This document shows positions 25,886-34,013 of a stretch of 38,413 nt of DNA, in pieces; the first letter of the stretch is position 1, and each line of letters starts with the position of its first letter. Made by a program: the position numbers and the translations under genes. The stretch is from Flavobacteriales bacterium (GTDB taxonomy: Bacteria; Bacteroidota; Bacteroidia; Flavobacteriales_D; Crocinitomicaceae). The stretch spans positions 1 through 38,413 of the forward strand of contig VEQH01000030.1 in assembly GCA_018883325.1 (NCBI GenBank), given 5' to 3'. The notes under the pieces were generated by a model. That model was not told where the DNA came from, did not search any database, and saw only the letters and a list, made by a program, of their open reading frames with translations.

Positions 25886-27298
25886 TCAATCGGGTTCAAA
25901 CAAAATATCCATTGTAAAACTATTCTCAACAATTTCGTGGTAATTCGCGTTTGGAGTCACCCCAAAAGTGGTCAGAAAAGTGAGAACAACCACGTCTTTT
26001 GTTTTTGTTTCACTTTTAAATAATGCCACTTTATTTCTGAGTTTGTCCAATTCGCTTTTCTCAATCGTATATTCTGAACTGTAGAATTTCATTTCACACA
26101 AATTAATCCAATGATCGTCGCGTTTGATTACTAAATCTACTTGTGCACCTTTTGCTGACCAACTCGAATGAACAGAATGAATCCCTTCAATTTTAAGTGC
26201 TTTTTTTAACTGATGAATGTGTTTTAAACAGATCGTTTCAAAATTAAATCCTGCCCAAGAAAGATAAGATTGCGATTGAAATAATGTTTTCCAAAAATTC
26301 GCTCCCTGATTTTTATTTGGCTCGATGTACTTTAAATAAAAGCGAGAATATTCGTCTGAAAGTCGAAACAAGGTGTTTTTTGATTTCTTGTCTAAAGCTG
26401 CATATTTTGAAACAAAACCAGAAGCAATTAATTCATCCAAAGCACGCGTGAATGAACCTCCTCCAGATTGTTTGGAGTTTTCAATTAATTCTTCTCTTGT
26501 CAAGCCTTTATTTGTTTTACCAAGCGTTCTAACTATCTCAATATGAGAAGATGAATGTGTAAATAATGATTCAAAAATCTCCTCAAATTCATTGACTAAA
26601 TCACCATTGGAATCGAAACATAAACGCTGAATGGCTTGAACTACACTTTCTCCTTTGTTGATTTTACTGAGATAATGCGGTATTCCACCGATAGCAATGT
26701 ACAAATGAAGAATGTGATAATGTCCCCATTGAATATTTTTGCTTTCTAAATAAGCTTTCGTTTCGAAAAGTGTAAAGGGTTTGATGTGTAATTTATACGT
26801 CAAGCGAGCGTGGAGACTGCCTTTATTCGAAATCACATTTTGAACCATATAAGATGCTGCCGAGCCACAAACCACCACAATCAAATCGTTTCGTTTTTCG
26901 CAATAGGTATTCCAAAAATGTCCGAAATACATTCTAAAATCCGATTTATGCGTGTCGAGCCAAGGCATTTCGTCTATAAAAATCACTTTCTTTTCCTTTC
27001 CACGCAGTCCGTTGAGGTATTTTTTTAGCAATTCAAAAGCATCTTTCCAAGTTGTTGGACGGTCGGCTTCGACAAATCTGACCGATACTTTTTTCAGCTG
27101 ATCAAAGAAGACGTCCAATTGTTTCTCCTTTGTTCCTTCATATAGTCCAGAAACCTCGAATTTGATGTAATCTTGATAGAGGTTACGGATTAGAAAAGTT
27201 TTTCCAACTCGACGGCGACCATAAATAGCAATTAATTCTGAATCAGATGATTTAAGTGAATTATTTAGCCGTTCAATTTCATAAATTCTACCAATCAT
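25886..27298 (-). CDS. AAA ATPase of the archaeal-ATPase/DUF234 type
   Basis: 470 residues. Walker A is GRRRVGKT (residues 27-34) and Walker B is VIFIDEMPW (D109, E110). The middle looks like a winged-helix segment (GLTREELIENSKQSGGGSFTRALDELIASGFV). The C-terminal part has a restriction-enzyme-like pattern, AQVDLVIKR and INLCEMKFYSS (candidate D...E-x-K nuclease core), as in DUF234 proteins. These ATPases are widespread and mobile in Bacteroidota and have no established role. It is flanked upstream by two palindromic repeats. The gene is isolated, which fits a horizontally spread single-gene unit. Confidence 0.88.
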   Translation of the reverse strand: MIGRIYEIERLNNSLKSSDSELIAIYGRRRVGKTFLIRNLYQDYIKFEVSGLYEGTKEKQLDVFFDQLKKVSVRFVEADRPTTWKDAFELLKKYLNGLRGKEKKVIFIDEMPWLDTHKSDFRMYFGHFWNTYCEKRNDLIVVVCGSAASYMVQNVISNKGSLHARLTYKLHIKPFTLFETKAYLESKNIQWGHYHILHLYIAIGGIPHYLSKINKGESVVQAIQRLCFDSNGDLVNEFEEIFESLFTHSSSHIEIVRTLGKTNKGLTREELIENSKQSGGGSFTRALDELIASGFVSKYAALDKKSKNTLFRLSDEYSRFYLKYIEPNKNQGANFWKTLFQSQSYLSWAGFNFETICLKHIHQLKKALKIEGIHSVHSSWSAKGAQVDLVIKRDDHWINLCEMKFYSSEYTIEKSELDKLRNKVALFKSETKTKDVVVLTFLTTFGVTPNANYHEIVENSFTMDILFEPD

Positions 27299-27307
27299 AA
27301 CAAATTA

Positions 27308-27433
27308 TTTACTCCCCAAATGTAGTTATTTTTATTAGATTTGGGGAGGTAATATTTAATTTTTTTGATTTAAAAATAAATTATTTACTCCCCAAATGTG
27401 GTTATTTTTGATAGATTTGGGGAGTGAATAAAT
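27308..27433. repeat. Two copies of a CTCCCCAAAT palindrome upstream of the DUF234 ATPase
   Basis: CTCCCCAAAT (27312-27321) with ATTTGGGGAG (27339-27348), and the same arms again at 27388-27397 and 27415-27424. The two palindromes are direct repeats with a 76-bp period and share their spacer start (GT[AG]GTTATTTTT) as well as flanking TTATTTA. They lie 14-136 bases before the ATPase start, between it and uvrB. They could be operators, hairpins in the 5' leader, or the end of a small mobile unit. Confidence 0.85.
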
Positions 27434-27506
27434 TTAGAAACGACTCCAAAATTGACTGGAAATTGCTAAACATTCCTAACAAAAGAAGTTTTTTCTGAAA
27501 CTTACT

Positions 27507-27514
27507 TAACTTTG
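27507..27514 (+). promoter_or_regulatory. Putative -7 box (TAACTTTG) for uvrB
   Basis: TAACTTTG matches TAnnTTTG and ends 7 bases before the uvrB ATG, which would leave a very short leader. The -33 position shows only an AT-rich stretch. Confidence 0.38.
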
Positions 27515-27521
27515 AGCCACT

Positions 27522-29543
27522 ATGGATTTTCAACTCGTTTCAGAATACCAACCCACAGGAGATCAACCGGAAGCAATTCGTCAGTTGGTTGCCGGTTTGA
27601 AAGCTGAAATCGAGCACCAAACTTTACTTGGTGTTACGGGAAGTGGAAAAACATTTACGGTGGCAAATGTCATTGCAAATGTAAATCGTCCGACTTTGAT
27701 TTTGTCGCATAACAAGACACTTGCCGCTCAACTTTATGGAGAATTCAAGCAATTTTTTCCTCATAACTCGGTAGAATATTTCGTTTCTTACTACGATTAT
27801 TACCAGCCAGAAGCTTACTTGCCAGTTACAGGAACTTACATCGAGAAAGATTTACAAATCAATGATGAAATTGAAAAACTGCGACTTTCAGCCACTTCCG
27901 CTTTACTTTCAGGTAGAAAAGATGTGATTGTGGTGGCATCAGTTTCCTGCATTTACGGTATCGGAAATCCAAGTGAATTCAAGAACAGTATTGTTAATTT
28001 GAAAGTTGGTCAAACAGTTGCTCGAAATAAATTTCTGTTTCGTTTAGTGGAAAATTTATACTCGCGAGCTGGTGATACTTTTGGTCGTGGAATGTTTCGC
28101 GTGAGTGGCGACACCGTTGATATTTTCTTGGCGTATGCTGATTATGCCTTGCGAATTGCTTTCTGGGGCGATGAAATTGAAGCAATAACTTCCATCGATC
28201 CGGAGACGAACCAAAAAATAGAAACATTTAAAGAAATAGATATTTTTCCAGCGAATTTATTTGTGTCAAGTCCTGAAAATACGCGCCAAGCAATCGAGCA
28301 AATTCAAGATGATTTAGTGGCACAAGTTGAAAATTTCAAAAAAGAAGGACGCTTGGAAGAAGCGAAACGCTTGGACGAACGTGTCAATTACGACCTAGAA
28401 ATGATTCGTGAATTGGGCTATTGCTCTGGAATTGAAAATTATTCGCGCTATTTCGACCGCAGACAACCAGGTGAACGTCCTTTCTGCTTGTTGGATTATT
28501 TTCCAGATGATTACTTGATGGTGATCGATGAAAGTCACGTGACTTTGCCGCAAGTTCGAGGAATGTATGGTGGCGACCGCGCTCGAAAAATCAATTTGGT
28601 GGATTACGGTTTCCGATTACAAGCTGCAATCGACAACCGACCTTTGAAATTTGAAGAATTTGAGGGAATGTTTCCTCAGGTAATATATGTTTCTGCCACG
28701 CCAGCTGATTACGAAATCGAGAAATCGGAAGGTGTGATGGTGGAACAGTTAATTCGTCCAACAGGCTTGCTAGATCCAGTGATTGAAGTGCGACCAAGTA
28801 AAAATCAAATTGATAATTTAATTGAATCCATTCAAGAGCGAATAAAAGTAAATGAACGAATCTTAGTAACAACTTTAACCAAACGAATGGCGGAGGAATT
28901 GCAAAAATACCTCGATAAATTGGGGATTTTATGCCGCTACATTCACAGTGAAATTGATACAATCGAACGCGTAGAAATATTGCGTCAATTGCGTTTGGGC
29001 GATTTTGATGTGTTGATTGGTGTCAACCTTTTGCGAGAAGGCTTGGATTTGCCAGAAGTTTCTTTGGTTGCCATTCTTGACGCCGACAAAGAAGGTTTTT
29101 TGAGAAATGAACGCTCATTAGTTCAAACCGTTGGACGTGCAGCACGAAACGTGAATGGCTTTGTAATTATGTACGCTGATAAAATTACGCAATCGATGCA
29201 AAAAACGATTGATGAAACCTTGAGAAGAAGAAAATTGCAAATGGATTACAACGAAGCGCACGGTTTGGTTCCAACGGCATTGAATAAATCAAAGGAGAAA
29301 ATTATGGAATCAACGACGGTTGCCGATGGTGAATCTGCATTAAAAACGTTGCGCTACGAACAATCACAAGAAGTGGCGTTAGCAGCAGAAGACCGACCGC
29401 AATACAGCAATCCTGTTGATATTGAAAAACAAATGAAAGCAACGAAAAAAGCAATGGAAAAAGCAGCGAAAGAACTTGATTTCATTGAAGCAGCACGTTT
29501 GCGAGACCAATTATTTGACTTAGAAAAACAACTTAAAAAATGA
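27522..29543 (+). CDS. uvrB: UvrABC system protein B
   Basis: 673 residues, full length. Walker A is GVTGSGKT (residues 37-44), the beta-hairpin region has YYDYYQPEAYLP, the helicase motif II is DESHVTLPQ, and helicase motif VI is QTVGRAARN. The C-terminal UVR motif (AAKELDFIEAARLRDQLFDL) that contacts UvrC is present. UvrB verifies damage and loads UvrC in nucleotide excision repair. The last 4 bases overlap the next gene (ATGA). Confidence 0.99.
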   Translation: MDFQLVSEYQPTGDQPEAIRQLVAGLKAEIEHQTLLGVTGSGKTFTVANVIANVNRPTLILSHNKTLAAQLYGEFKQFFPHNSVEYFVSYYDYYQPEAYLPVTGTYIEKDLQINDEIEKLRLSATSALLSGRKDVIVVASVSCIYGIGNPSEFKNSIVNLKVGQTVARNKFLFRLVENLYSRAGDTFGRGMFRVSGDTVDIFLAYADYALRIAFWGDEIEAITSIDPETNQKIETFKEIDIFPANLFVSSPENTRQAIEQIQDDLVAQVENFKKEGRLEEAKRLDERVNYDLEMIRELGYCSGIENYSRYFDRRQPGERPFCLLDYFPDDYLMVIDESHVTLPQVRGMYGGDRARKINLVDYGFRLQAAIDNRPLKFEEFEGMFPQVIYVSATPADYEIEKSEGVMVEQLIRPTGLLDPVIEVRPSKNQIDNLIESIQERIKVNERILVTTLTKRMAEELQKYLDKLGILCRYIHSEIDTIERVEILRQLRLGDFDVLIGVNLLREGLDLPEVSLVAILDADKEGFLRNERSLVQTVGRAARNVNGFVIMYADKITQSMQKTIDETLRRRKLQMDYNEAHGLVPTALNKSKEKIMESTTVADGESALKTLRYEQSQEVALAAEDRPQYSNPVDIEKQMKATKKAMEKAAKELDFIEAARLRDQLFDLEKQLKK

Positions 29544-29833
29544 AAACAAACGACATATTAAAATACTTTAGAACTGTTGCATTAATCGAAGGATTCTCTT
29601 GGTTTTTGTTAATCATCGCAATGATTTTGAAATATGGTTTTGCGATTCTTCAACCAATAAAATTCACGGGCTGGTTTCACGGATTGTTTTTCGTGATTTA
29701 CTGTGTTTTATTGTTTCTTCTATTTATAAAAGGACGCTTCAATTTCAAAGATTCATTCATTCTTTTCATTGCTTCTTTTGTGCCATTTGGAACTTTTTGG
29801 GCGGAGAGAAAATTTTTAAGAGGGGAATATTAG
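29540..29833 (+). CDS. DUF3817 family membrane protein
   Basis: 97 residues with three hydrophobic segments (about 13-32, 45-63, 70-86). The FRTVALIEGFSWFLLII start, the conserved HG in FTGWFHGLFFVIY, and the final PFGTFWAERKFLR are typical of DUF3817. Function unknown. It overlaps uvrB by 4 bases and so is translated with it. No link to repair is established; the coupling may be incidental. Confidence 0.88.
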   Translation: MKTNDILKYFRTVALIEGFSWFLLIIAMILKYGFAILQPIKFTGWFHGLFFVIYCVLLFLLFIKGRFNFKDSFILFIASFVPFGTFWAERKFLRGEY

Positions 29834-30243
29834 CTTGAGTTGAGAACTGAGAACTGAAAACTGAAAGTTGAAAGTTGAAAGTGAAGAGGGAAAAGATAAA
29901 AGTGAAATGTAGAATGTAAAATGTAGAATTTAGAATTTAGAATTGAGGTGTGAACTAACAGTTTGACTTGCTTAGTTTTAAAAGTTGAAAGTGAAGAGGG
30001 AAAAGATAAAAGTGAAAGGTAAAATTTAGAATTGAGGTGAACTAACAGTTTGACTTGCTTAGTTTTAAAAGTTGAAAGTGAAGAGAGAAAAGATAAAAGT
30101 GAAAGGTAAAATTTAGCACTGAGGTGTGCTGAAAGTTATGCGTAGCTCATTGTCGAAGTATGCCGTTTTTAATATGGAAAATAAGGAGAGTTTAACTCCG
30201 TTGCTACTGCGCGGTTTGTCTATATTAGCTCTCATAATTACTT
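29834..30243. repeat. Intergenic tandem repeats and an attC-like hairpin trace
   Basis: No gene is visible in these 410 bases. Three imperfect copies of a unit beginning GTTGAAAGTGAAGAG start at 29874, 29984 and 30071 (spacings 110 and 87), each followed by AAAGATAAAAGTGAAA; copies 1 and 2 also share GAACTAACAGTTTGACTTGC. Nearer the next gene (about 30185-30230), the minus strand reads CTAATATAGAC, AAACCGC, then AGTAGC, resembling the hairpin site at 31885-31945. A similar GC-rich stretch occurs inside the MITE-like element at 13554-13840. Confidence 0.7.
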
Positions 30244-31077
30244 TTATATAATTCGTTTTGTTTTTTCAAATGTAACACCAGTTATTCCATTTTTTTCTAA
30301 TTCTTTCTTTAAACGTTCTGAAATTAAAGGGAGTGAAGAATCTGAAGAATTTTGATACTTTTTTAAATAAAAAATATCCTGTTTTGGAAAATTAGAATTT
30401 AATTTTATCTGTTTTGAATATACCCATATCTGACTACTGTAGTCTAATTTTTTATTTTCATTTGTAAAATCGTCAATTTCCGATTGATTGTTAAATTTTA
30501 TGTCAATTCTATCTTCAATATCAAATGACATAGCACGTTGTTTATAAAAGATAGATTCTTCTATATTGATAAAATTGTCTGCTGATGATAATGTTTTAAA
30601 TAAAAAATAGTTTTTGTAATATTCGTCTTTGTGTTTTATTTTCAGTGGATAGAATTGGTGTTTTCCAAGATTGTACTTTATTAAAATATCTTTTACTTTT
30701 TCATTTACAATAACCCCAAATTGACTGACGAATCCTCCATTAATGAAATCAGTTACTTTAGAAGACTTAAAAAGTACGAAACTTCCAATATCTGGTATTT
30801 TTGAAGGTAAATTATCATATTTAAGTAGGTTATTAAAAATTTCAATCTCTCCTTTTTCGGGAAAATCAAATTTCAATTCTGTCTTACCATCCCAATTTTT
30901 GAATGCTTCTTCTACTTCAAGACTCCCTACACTTTCCCAATTATCAATTTGATTCCCAGTTCTTTTATTTCCTATTATTTCAATTTCATAAAATTCATTT
31001 GAAAAGTCAAGGTCATTGGAATATTCCTTATGACCATTAAGCCATTTATCTGCTAAGTTTTCGAGTATGTTCTTCAT
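30244..31077 (-). CDS. Imm11-like (DUF1629) protein, orphan
   Basis: 277 residues, with no signal peptide or membrane segment. The C-terminal SLPLISERLKKELEKNGITG and the preceding IEDRIDIKF block resemble the Imm11 (DUF1629) family of cytosolic proteins, some of which are immunity proteins against polymorphic toxins. No toxin gene lies beside it, so the immunity role is not supported here. Its start is closely preceded on its own strand by GTTAGCATAC, similar to the cassette-start core seen further right. Family assignment is by eye and tentative. Confidence 0.6.
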   Translation of the reverse strand: MKNILENLADKWLNGHKEYSNDLDFSNEFYEIEIIGNKRTGNQIDNWESVGSLEVEEAFKNWDGKTELKFDFPEKGEIEIFNNLLKYDNLPSKIPDIGSFVLFKSSKVTDFINGGFVSQFGVIVNEKVKDILIKYNLGKHQFYPLKIKHKDEYYKNYFLFKTLSSADNFINIEESIFYKQRAMSFDIEDRIDIKFNNQSEIDDFTNENKKLDYSSQIWVYSKQIKLNSNFPKQDIFYLKKYQNSSDSSLPLISERLKKELEKNGITGVTFEKTKRII

Positions 31078-31263
31078 TTTATATTGTATGCTAACTTATA
31101 AATCTCCAATACAACCTTTCCCAAACCATTCAATCATTTGTTTGCTTTGCTACAGTTTATCTCGCGTTTATCTTCCTTCAAATATATCTAAAAATTGGAA
31201 GATTGATTCGTAAAAAGGGAGTGAAATACTTTGGTTGTCACTGCGACTTGTACTTCTATGTTT

Positions 31264-31584
31264 TTATTTAATGTATATATCAACTTTACTTTGGATTTCC
31301 TCAATTAATTCATTGTCCATGAATTTGTACTCATCTGGGATGTCTAAAATAATAATATTCTTTCCAGCCGACACACTTTGAAATTTCTCAAGTATTCTTT
31401 GTTTATGTCTTTTCTCCATTACGAAGATAATGTCAGCCCATTCAATATTCTTCGAATTTAGTTTGATTCTAGCAGATGGCTCTGTACCAGCAGATTTTGC
31501 ATGTATTCCAGAACGATTTTTATAAATAGCTTCTGCTGTTGGGCTGCGCCATTTATTTCTACTACAAACAAAGAGGAAATTCAT
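31264..31584 (-). CDS. Short low-molecular-weight protein tyrosine phosphatase-like protein
   Basis: 106 residues, shorter than the usual ~150. The P-loop VCSRNKWRSPTAE contains the C-x5-R-S signature (C7, R13, S14), and LDIPDEY near residue 81 supplies a candidate general acid, so the catalytic set looks intact. These mini-LMW-PTP proteins occur widely in bacterial accessory DNA. It could dephosphorylate phosphotyrosine or phosphoarginine, or be a thiol-dependent enzyme; sequence does not decide. It is isolated, with a 186-bp gap to the Imm11-like gene. Confidence 0.85.
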   Translation of the reverse strand: MNFLFVCSRNKWRSPTAEAIYKNRSGIHAKSAGTEPSARIKLNSKNIEWADIIFVMEKRHKQRILEKFQSVSAGKNIIILDIPDEYKFMDNELIEEIQSKVDIYIK

Positions 31585-31884
31585 AATCTACGGTTTTATT
31601 GTCCATAATTTGTCTTCGATTTCTTGGTACGGATTCCTTAATAGACAATTTTTTTTGTCCATTTTCATGCCCTAAACATAAAACAACATTCAAAAAGTAG
31701 GATTAAACGCAAAAAGCCAGTGAAAACCACTCAAAGTGATTGAACTCGGGACACTCAAAACAAAAAAGTCACCACAATAGGATGACTTAAACTCAAAAAA
31801 TGTATCGATTAAAAAGCAAACCCCAAAACAACACAAAGTAGGACTAGCGAATTGCTTCTGTCCCGCCAAAGGACGGGCAGGCAA
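31585..31884. other. Intergenic region without a convincing gene
   Basis: 300 bases between the LMW-PTP-like gene and the attC-like hairpin. A 65-codon minus frame at 31690-31887 is low-complexity and unconvincing. The right end has a small inverted repeat, CCCGCC with GACGGGC (31862-31877). Confidence 0.5.
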
Positions 31885-31945
31885 CAATAGACTAAAGCCG
31901 AAGTTCCGCTACGCTCCACTGCGGTTTAGTCCTTCTATGTTAGTG
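31885..31945 (+). repeat. attC-like hairpin at the left edge of the first defence cassette
   Basis: GACTAAAGCCG (31890-31900) pairs imperfectly with CGGTTTAGTC (31922-31931) around a loop AAGTTCCGCTACGCTCC. It is bordered on the left by GGCAAC and on the right by GTTAGTG (31939-31945), an AAC...GTT layout like integron attC sites. The GTTAGTGGTAGTTC that follows recurs inverted at 33893-33904, the far end of the same unit. Confidence 0.5.
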
Positions 31946-32021
31946 GTAGTTCTTTTTCTATGTTTTATAATAAATAGAAAAAATGCCGTATTTTTTTTAC
32001 GGATATTACATTTGAGTTTTG

Positions 32022-32029
32022 TACATTTG
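32022..32029 (+). promoter_or_regulatory. Putative -7 box (TACATTTG) and nearby hairpin for cassette A genes
   Basis: TACATTTG matches TAnnTTTG, 25 bases before the ATPase start. Upstream, CCGTA (31986-31990) and TACGG (31998-32002) form a small palindrome at about the -33 position that could bind a regulator. Motif-level evidence only. Confidence 0.38.
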
Positions 32030-32054
32030 CTGAAACTTATTCACAATATTTATT

Positions 32055-33170
32055 ATGTTAACAAAATTTAGCGTAAGTAACTTCAAAAGTTTTAACGACG
32101 AATTTGTATTTGACTTAAACGATACAAATGGTTATAACTTTAATAAAGAAAGTGTAAATAATGGAATTGTTGAAAATGCTATTGTTTATGGTAGAAATGG
32201 AGTTGGGAAATCTAATTTAGGATTAGCAGTCTTTGATATTATTGATCATTTGACAGATTCTGAACACGGAGATATCGAATATACTCATTATCTAAATGCT
32301 TTGAATAGTTCAAAAATTGCAACATTTAAATATGAATTTTCTATTGCTTCAAACAAAGTCGTTTATACGTATAGAAAAAATGAACATAGGTCTTTGATTT
32401 TTGAAAAACTAACGATAAATGATAATCTAATTGCTGAAATTGATAGAGAAAAAAGTAATAAAGCTACTATTAATTTAAAGGGAGCAGAAAGCCTTAATAA
32501 TGACATTAGAAATTTAAATTTATCACTAATTAAATACATTAAAAACAATTCCGTTTTAGACGAGAGTGATTTGTTTAATAATGTTTTTTTGTGTTTTTTG
32601 AAATTTATTGATGGTATGTTGTTTTTTCGTTCTTTGGATGGAAACTCATATATGGGGATTGAAAGTGGTTCAAAAGAGATTCAAGAAGATATAATTGAGA
32701 GAGGTAATGTAAAAGACTTAGAGTTGTTTTTAAATAATGCAGGAATTGAATGCAAATTGAAAGTTGTAAAAGAATCTGAAAAGAATGTGATTGCATTTGA
32801 TTTTGATGGAAAATCCATTTCTTTTTATAAAATTGCTTCCCAAGGAACAAAAGCTTTGACTCTTTTTTATTTTTGGTTACAACGCCTTAAAGAAGAGTCA
32901 AAAGTAACTTTTTTGTTTATTGATGAGTTTGATGCATTTTATCATCACGAATTATCTAGGTTAATTGTAGAAGAGTTAAAGAAATTGAATATACAGTTTG
33001 TTTTAACCACTCACAATACTTCAATTATGACAAATGACTTGTTAAGACCAGATTGTTATTTTGTTATGAGTAAAAATGACATTAAATCATTGTCCAAAAG
33101 TACAGAGAAGGAGCTTAGAGAAGCTCATAATTTAGAAAAAATGTATAAAGCAGGCTCATTCGATGTCTAA
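32055..33170 (+). CDS. AAA15/OLD-like ABC-type ATPase of a two-gene defence candidate
   Basis: 371 residues. The N-terminus LTKFSVSNFKSFNDEFVFDL followed by Walker A GRNGVGKS (residues 46-53) is typical of COG1106 (AAA15) ATPases. The signature-like ASQGTKALTLFYFW, Walker B FLFIDEFDA (D290, E291) and the switch histidine H320 in LTTHNTS complete an SMC/OLD-type head. It overlaps the next gene by 8 bases, so the products are made together. Such ATPases sense phage or DNA ends and control a nuclease in AbiL, PARIS, Gabija and related systems. Shorter than AriA and not obviously its orthologue. Confidence 0.88.
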   Translation: MLTKFSVSNFKSFNDEFVFDLNDTNGYNFNKESVNNGIVENAIVYGRNGVGKSNLGLAVFDIIDHLTDSEHGDIEYTHYLNALNSSKIATFKYEFSIASNKVVYTYRKNEHRSLIFEKLTINDNLIAEIDREKSNKATINLKGAESLNNDIRNLNLSLIKYIKNNSVLDESDLFNNVFLCFLKFIDGMLFFRSLDGNSYMGIESGSKEIQEDIIERGNVKDLELFLNNAGIECKLKVVKESEKNVIAFDFDGKSISFYKIASQGTKALTLFYFWLQRLKEESKVTFLFIDEFDAFYHHELSRLIVEELKKLNIQFVLTTHNTSIMTNDLLRPDCYFVMSKNDIKSLSKSTEKELREAHNLEKMYKAGSFDV

Positions 33171-33882
33171 TATATTATTCGTTTTTGAGGGAGAGAAAAC
33201 AGAAGACCAAATTGTAACAAGTTTTAGTAAATATCTGTTTAATGACAAGACTGTTATTACTTGTGCATTTTGTGCTGAAATTTACCAGCTTCATAGAGCT
33301 TTAGTTGATGACGATGATTTAGATACATTTGCATTGCTCAAAGAACTCCCAAGTAATAAAGAAATACTGAAAGAATTTAGTAGAAATGATTTTGCTGAAA
33401 TATACCTATTTTTCGATTATGACGGTCATTCTACATTAGCATCTGACGACTCACTACTAGAAATGTTTGATATTTTTGATGAAGAAACTGATTTGGGGAA
33501 ACTTTATGTAAGTTATCCAATGGTTGAAAGCGTAAAACATTATTCTGAGAAGATTGACTTTAAAGCATTAAAGGTTGAAGCAAAAAAGAATATTCAATAT
33601 AAGAATCTTGTTTCCAAGGAGGCTGATAAAATATATATACAATTCTCGAAGTACACTTTTGAAATTTGGGAAAGTTTAATTGTCGCTCATCTAAGCAAAA
33701 TGAATTATATTGTAACTGATAACTTTTGTTTGCCTATACAAAGTTATGAACAAGCAGTTATATTCAACAACCAAAAAGAAAAATATATTGATAAGGACTC
33801 TACTGTTTCTGTTTTAAGTGGATTTCCTGTATTTGTTTTTGATTATTTTGGACATACAAAACTTGTTGAAATTATTGGGTAG
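33163..33882 (+). CDS. TOPRIM-like putative nuclease partner of the AAA15 ATPase
   Basis: 239 residues. The N-terminus ILFVFEGEKTEDQI supplies the TOPRIM-type glutamate (E9 or E11), and IYLFFDYDGH (D85, D87) the DxD pair. The following FDEETDLGKLYVSYPMVES is a conserved-looking block with a possible further acidic site. The order E...DxD is that of TOPRIM and RloB/AbiLii-like nucleases, but this is neither a standard RloB nor DUF4435 by eye. An 8-base overlap with the ATPase indicates a two-component system. Nuclease role is inferred; I assign no gene name. Confidence 0.72.
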   Translation: MSNILFVFEGEKTEDQIVTSFSKYLFNDKTVITCAFCAEIYQLHRALVDDDDLDTFALLKELPSNKEILKEFSRNDFAEIYLFFDYDGHSTLASDDSLLEMFDIFDEETDLGKLYVSYPMVESVKHYSEKIDFKALKVEAKKNIQYKNLVSKEADKIYIQFSKYTFEIWESLIVAHLSKMNYIVTDNFCLPIQSYEQAVIFNNQKEKYIDKDSTVSVLSGFPVFVFDYFGHTKLVEIIG

Positions 33883-33944
33883 AGTTGTGGTAGAATTACC
33901 GCTAATCCAGTCACGCAAGGGAATTTCACCCCTACGTTCTCACG

Positions 33945-33978
33945 GAACCGTGCGTGAAAGTCTCCCTTCACACGGCTC
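33945..33978 (-). ncRNA. Group II intron domain V
   Basis: 34 nt on the minus strand: GAGCCGTGTGAA at the 5' side pairs with TTCACGCACGGTTC at the 3' side around the GGGAGAC bulge and loop. It holds the AGC catalytic triad near the base and is the catalytic centre of the ribozyme. Its downstream neighbour, ACGTAGGGGTGAAATTCCCT, forms the short domain VI with a candidate branch-point A. Confidence 0.85.
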
Positions 33979-34013
33979 TTCATGTTAGTAAATCGCATTG
34001 AAAGTAATTACTT

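Larger units (their letters stand above)
31940..33904 (+). other. Putative integron-like cassette A (ATPase + TOPRIM pair)
   Basis: The unit begins after the G of GTTAGTGGTAGTTC (31939-31952) and its genes end just before GAATTACCGCTA (33893-33904), which continues as AC after the intron. The reverse complement of the restored end, GTTAGCGGTAATTC, matches the start at 12 of 14 positions. In integrons the R'' box of a cassette is complementary to its own start, as here. Its attC-like body lies beyond the intron at 35796-35916. Inference from sequence; no integrase is in view. Confidence 0.5.

Noticed and set aside
29834..30130. Possible CRISPR array
   Set aside because: Repeats are few, imperfect, unequally spaced (110 and 87 bp) and not separated by unique spacers; no cas genes.
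31690..31887. 65-codon minus frame left of cassette A
   Set aside because: Low-complexity and partly in a GC-rich inverted repeat; no family resemblance.
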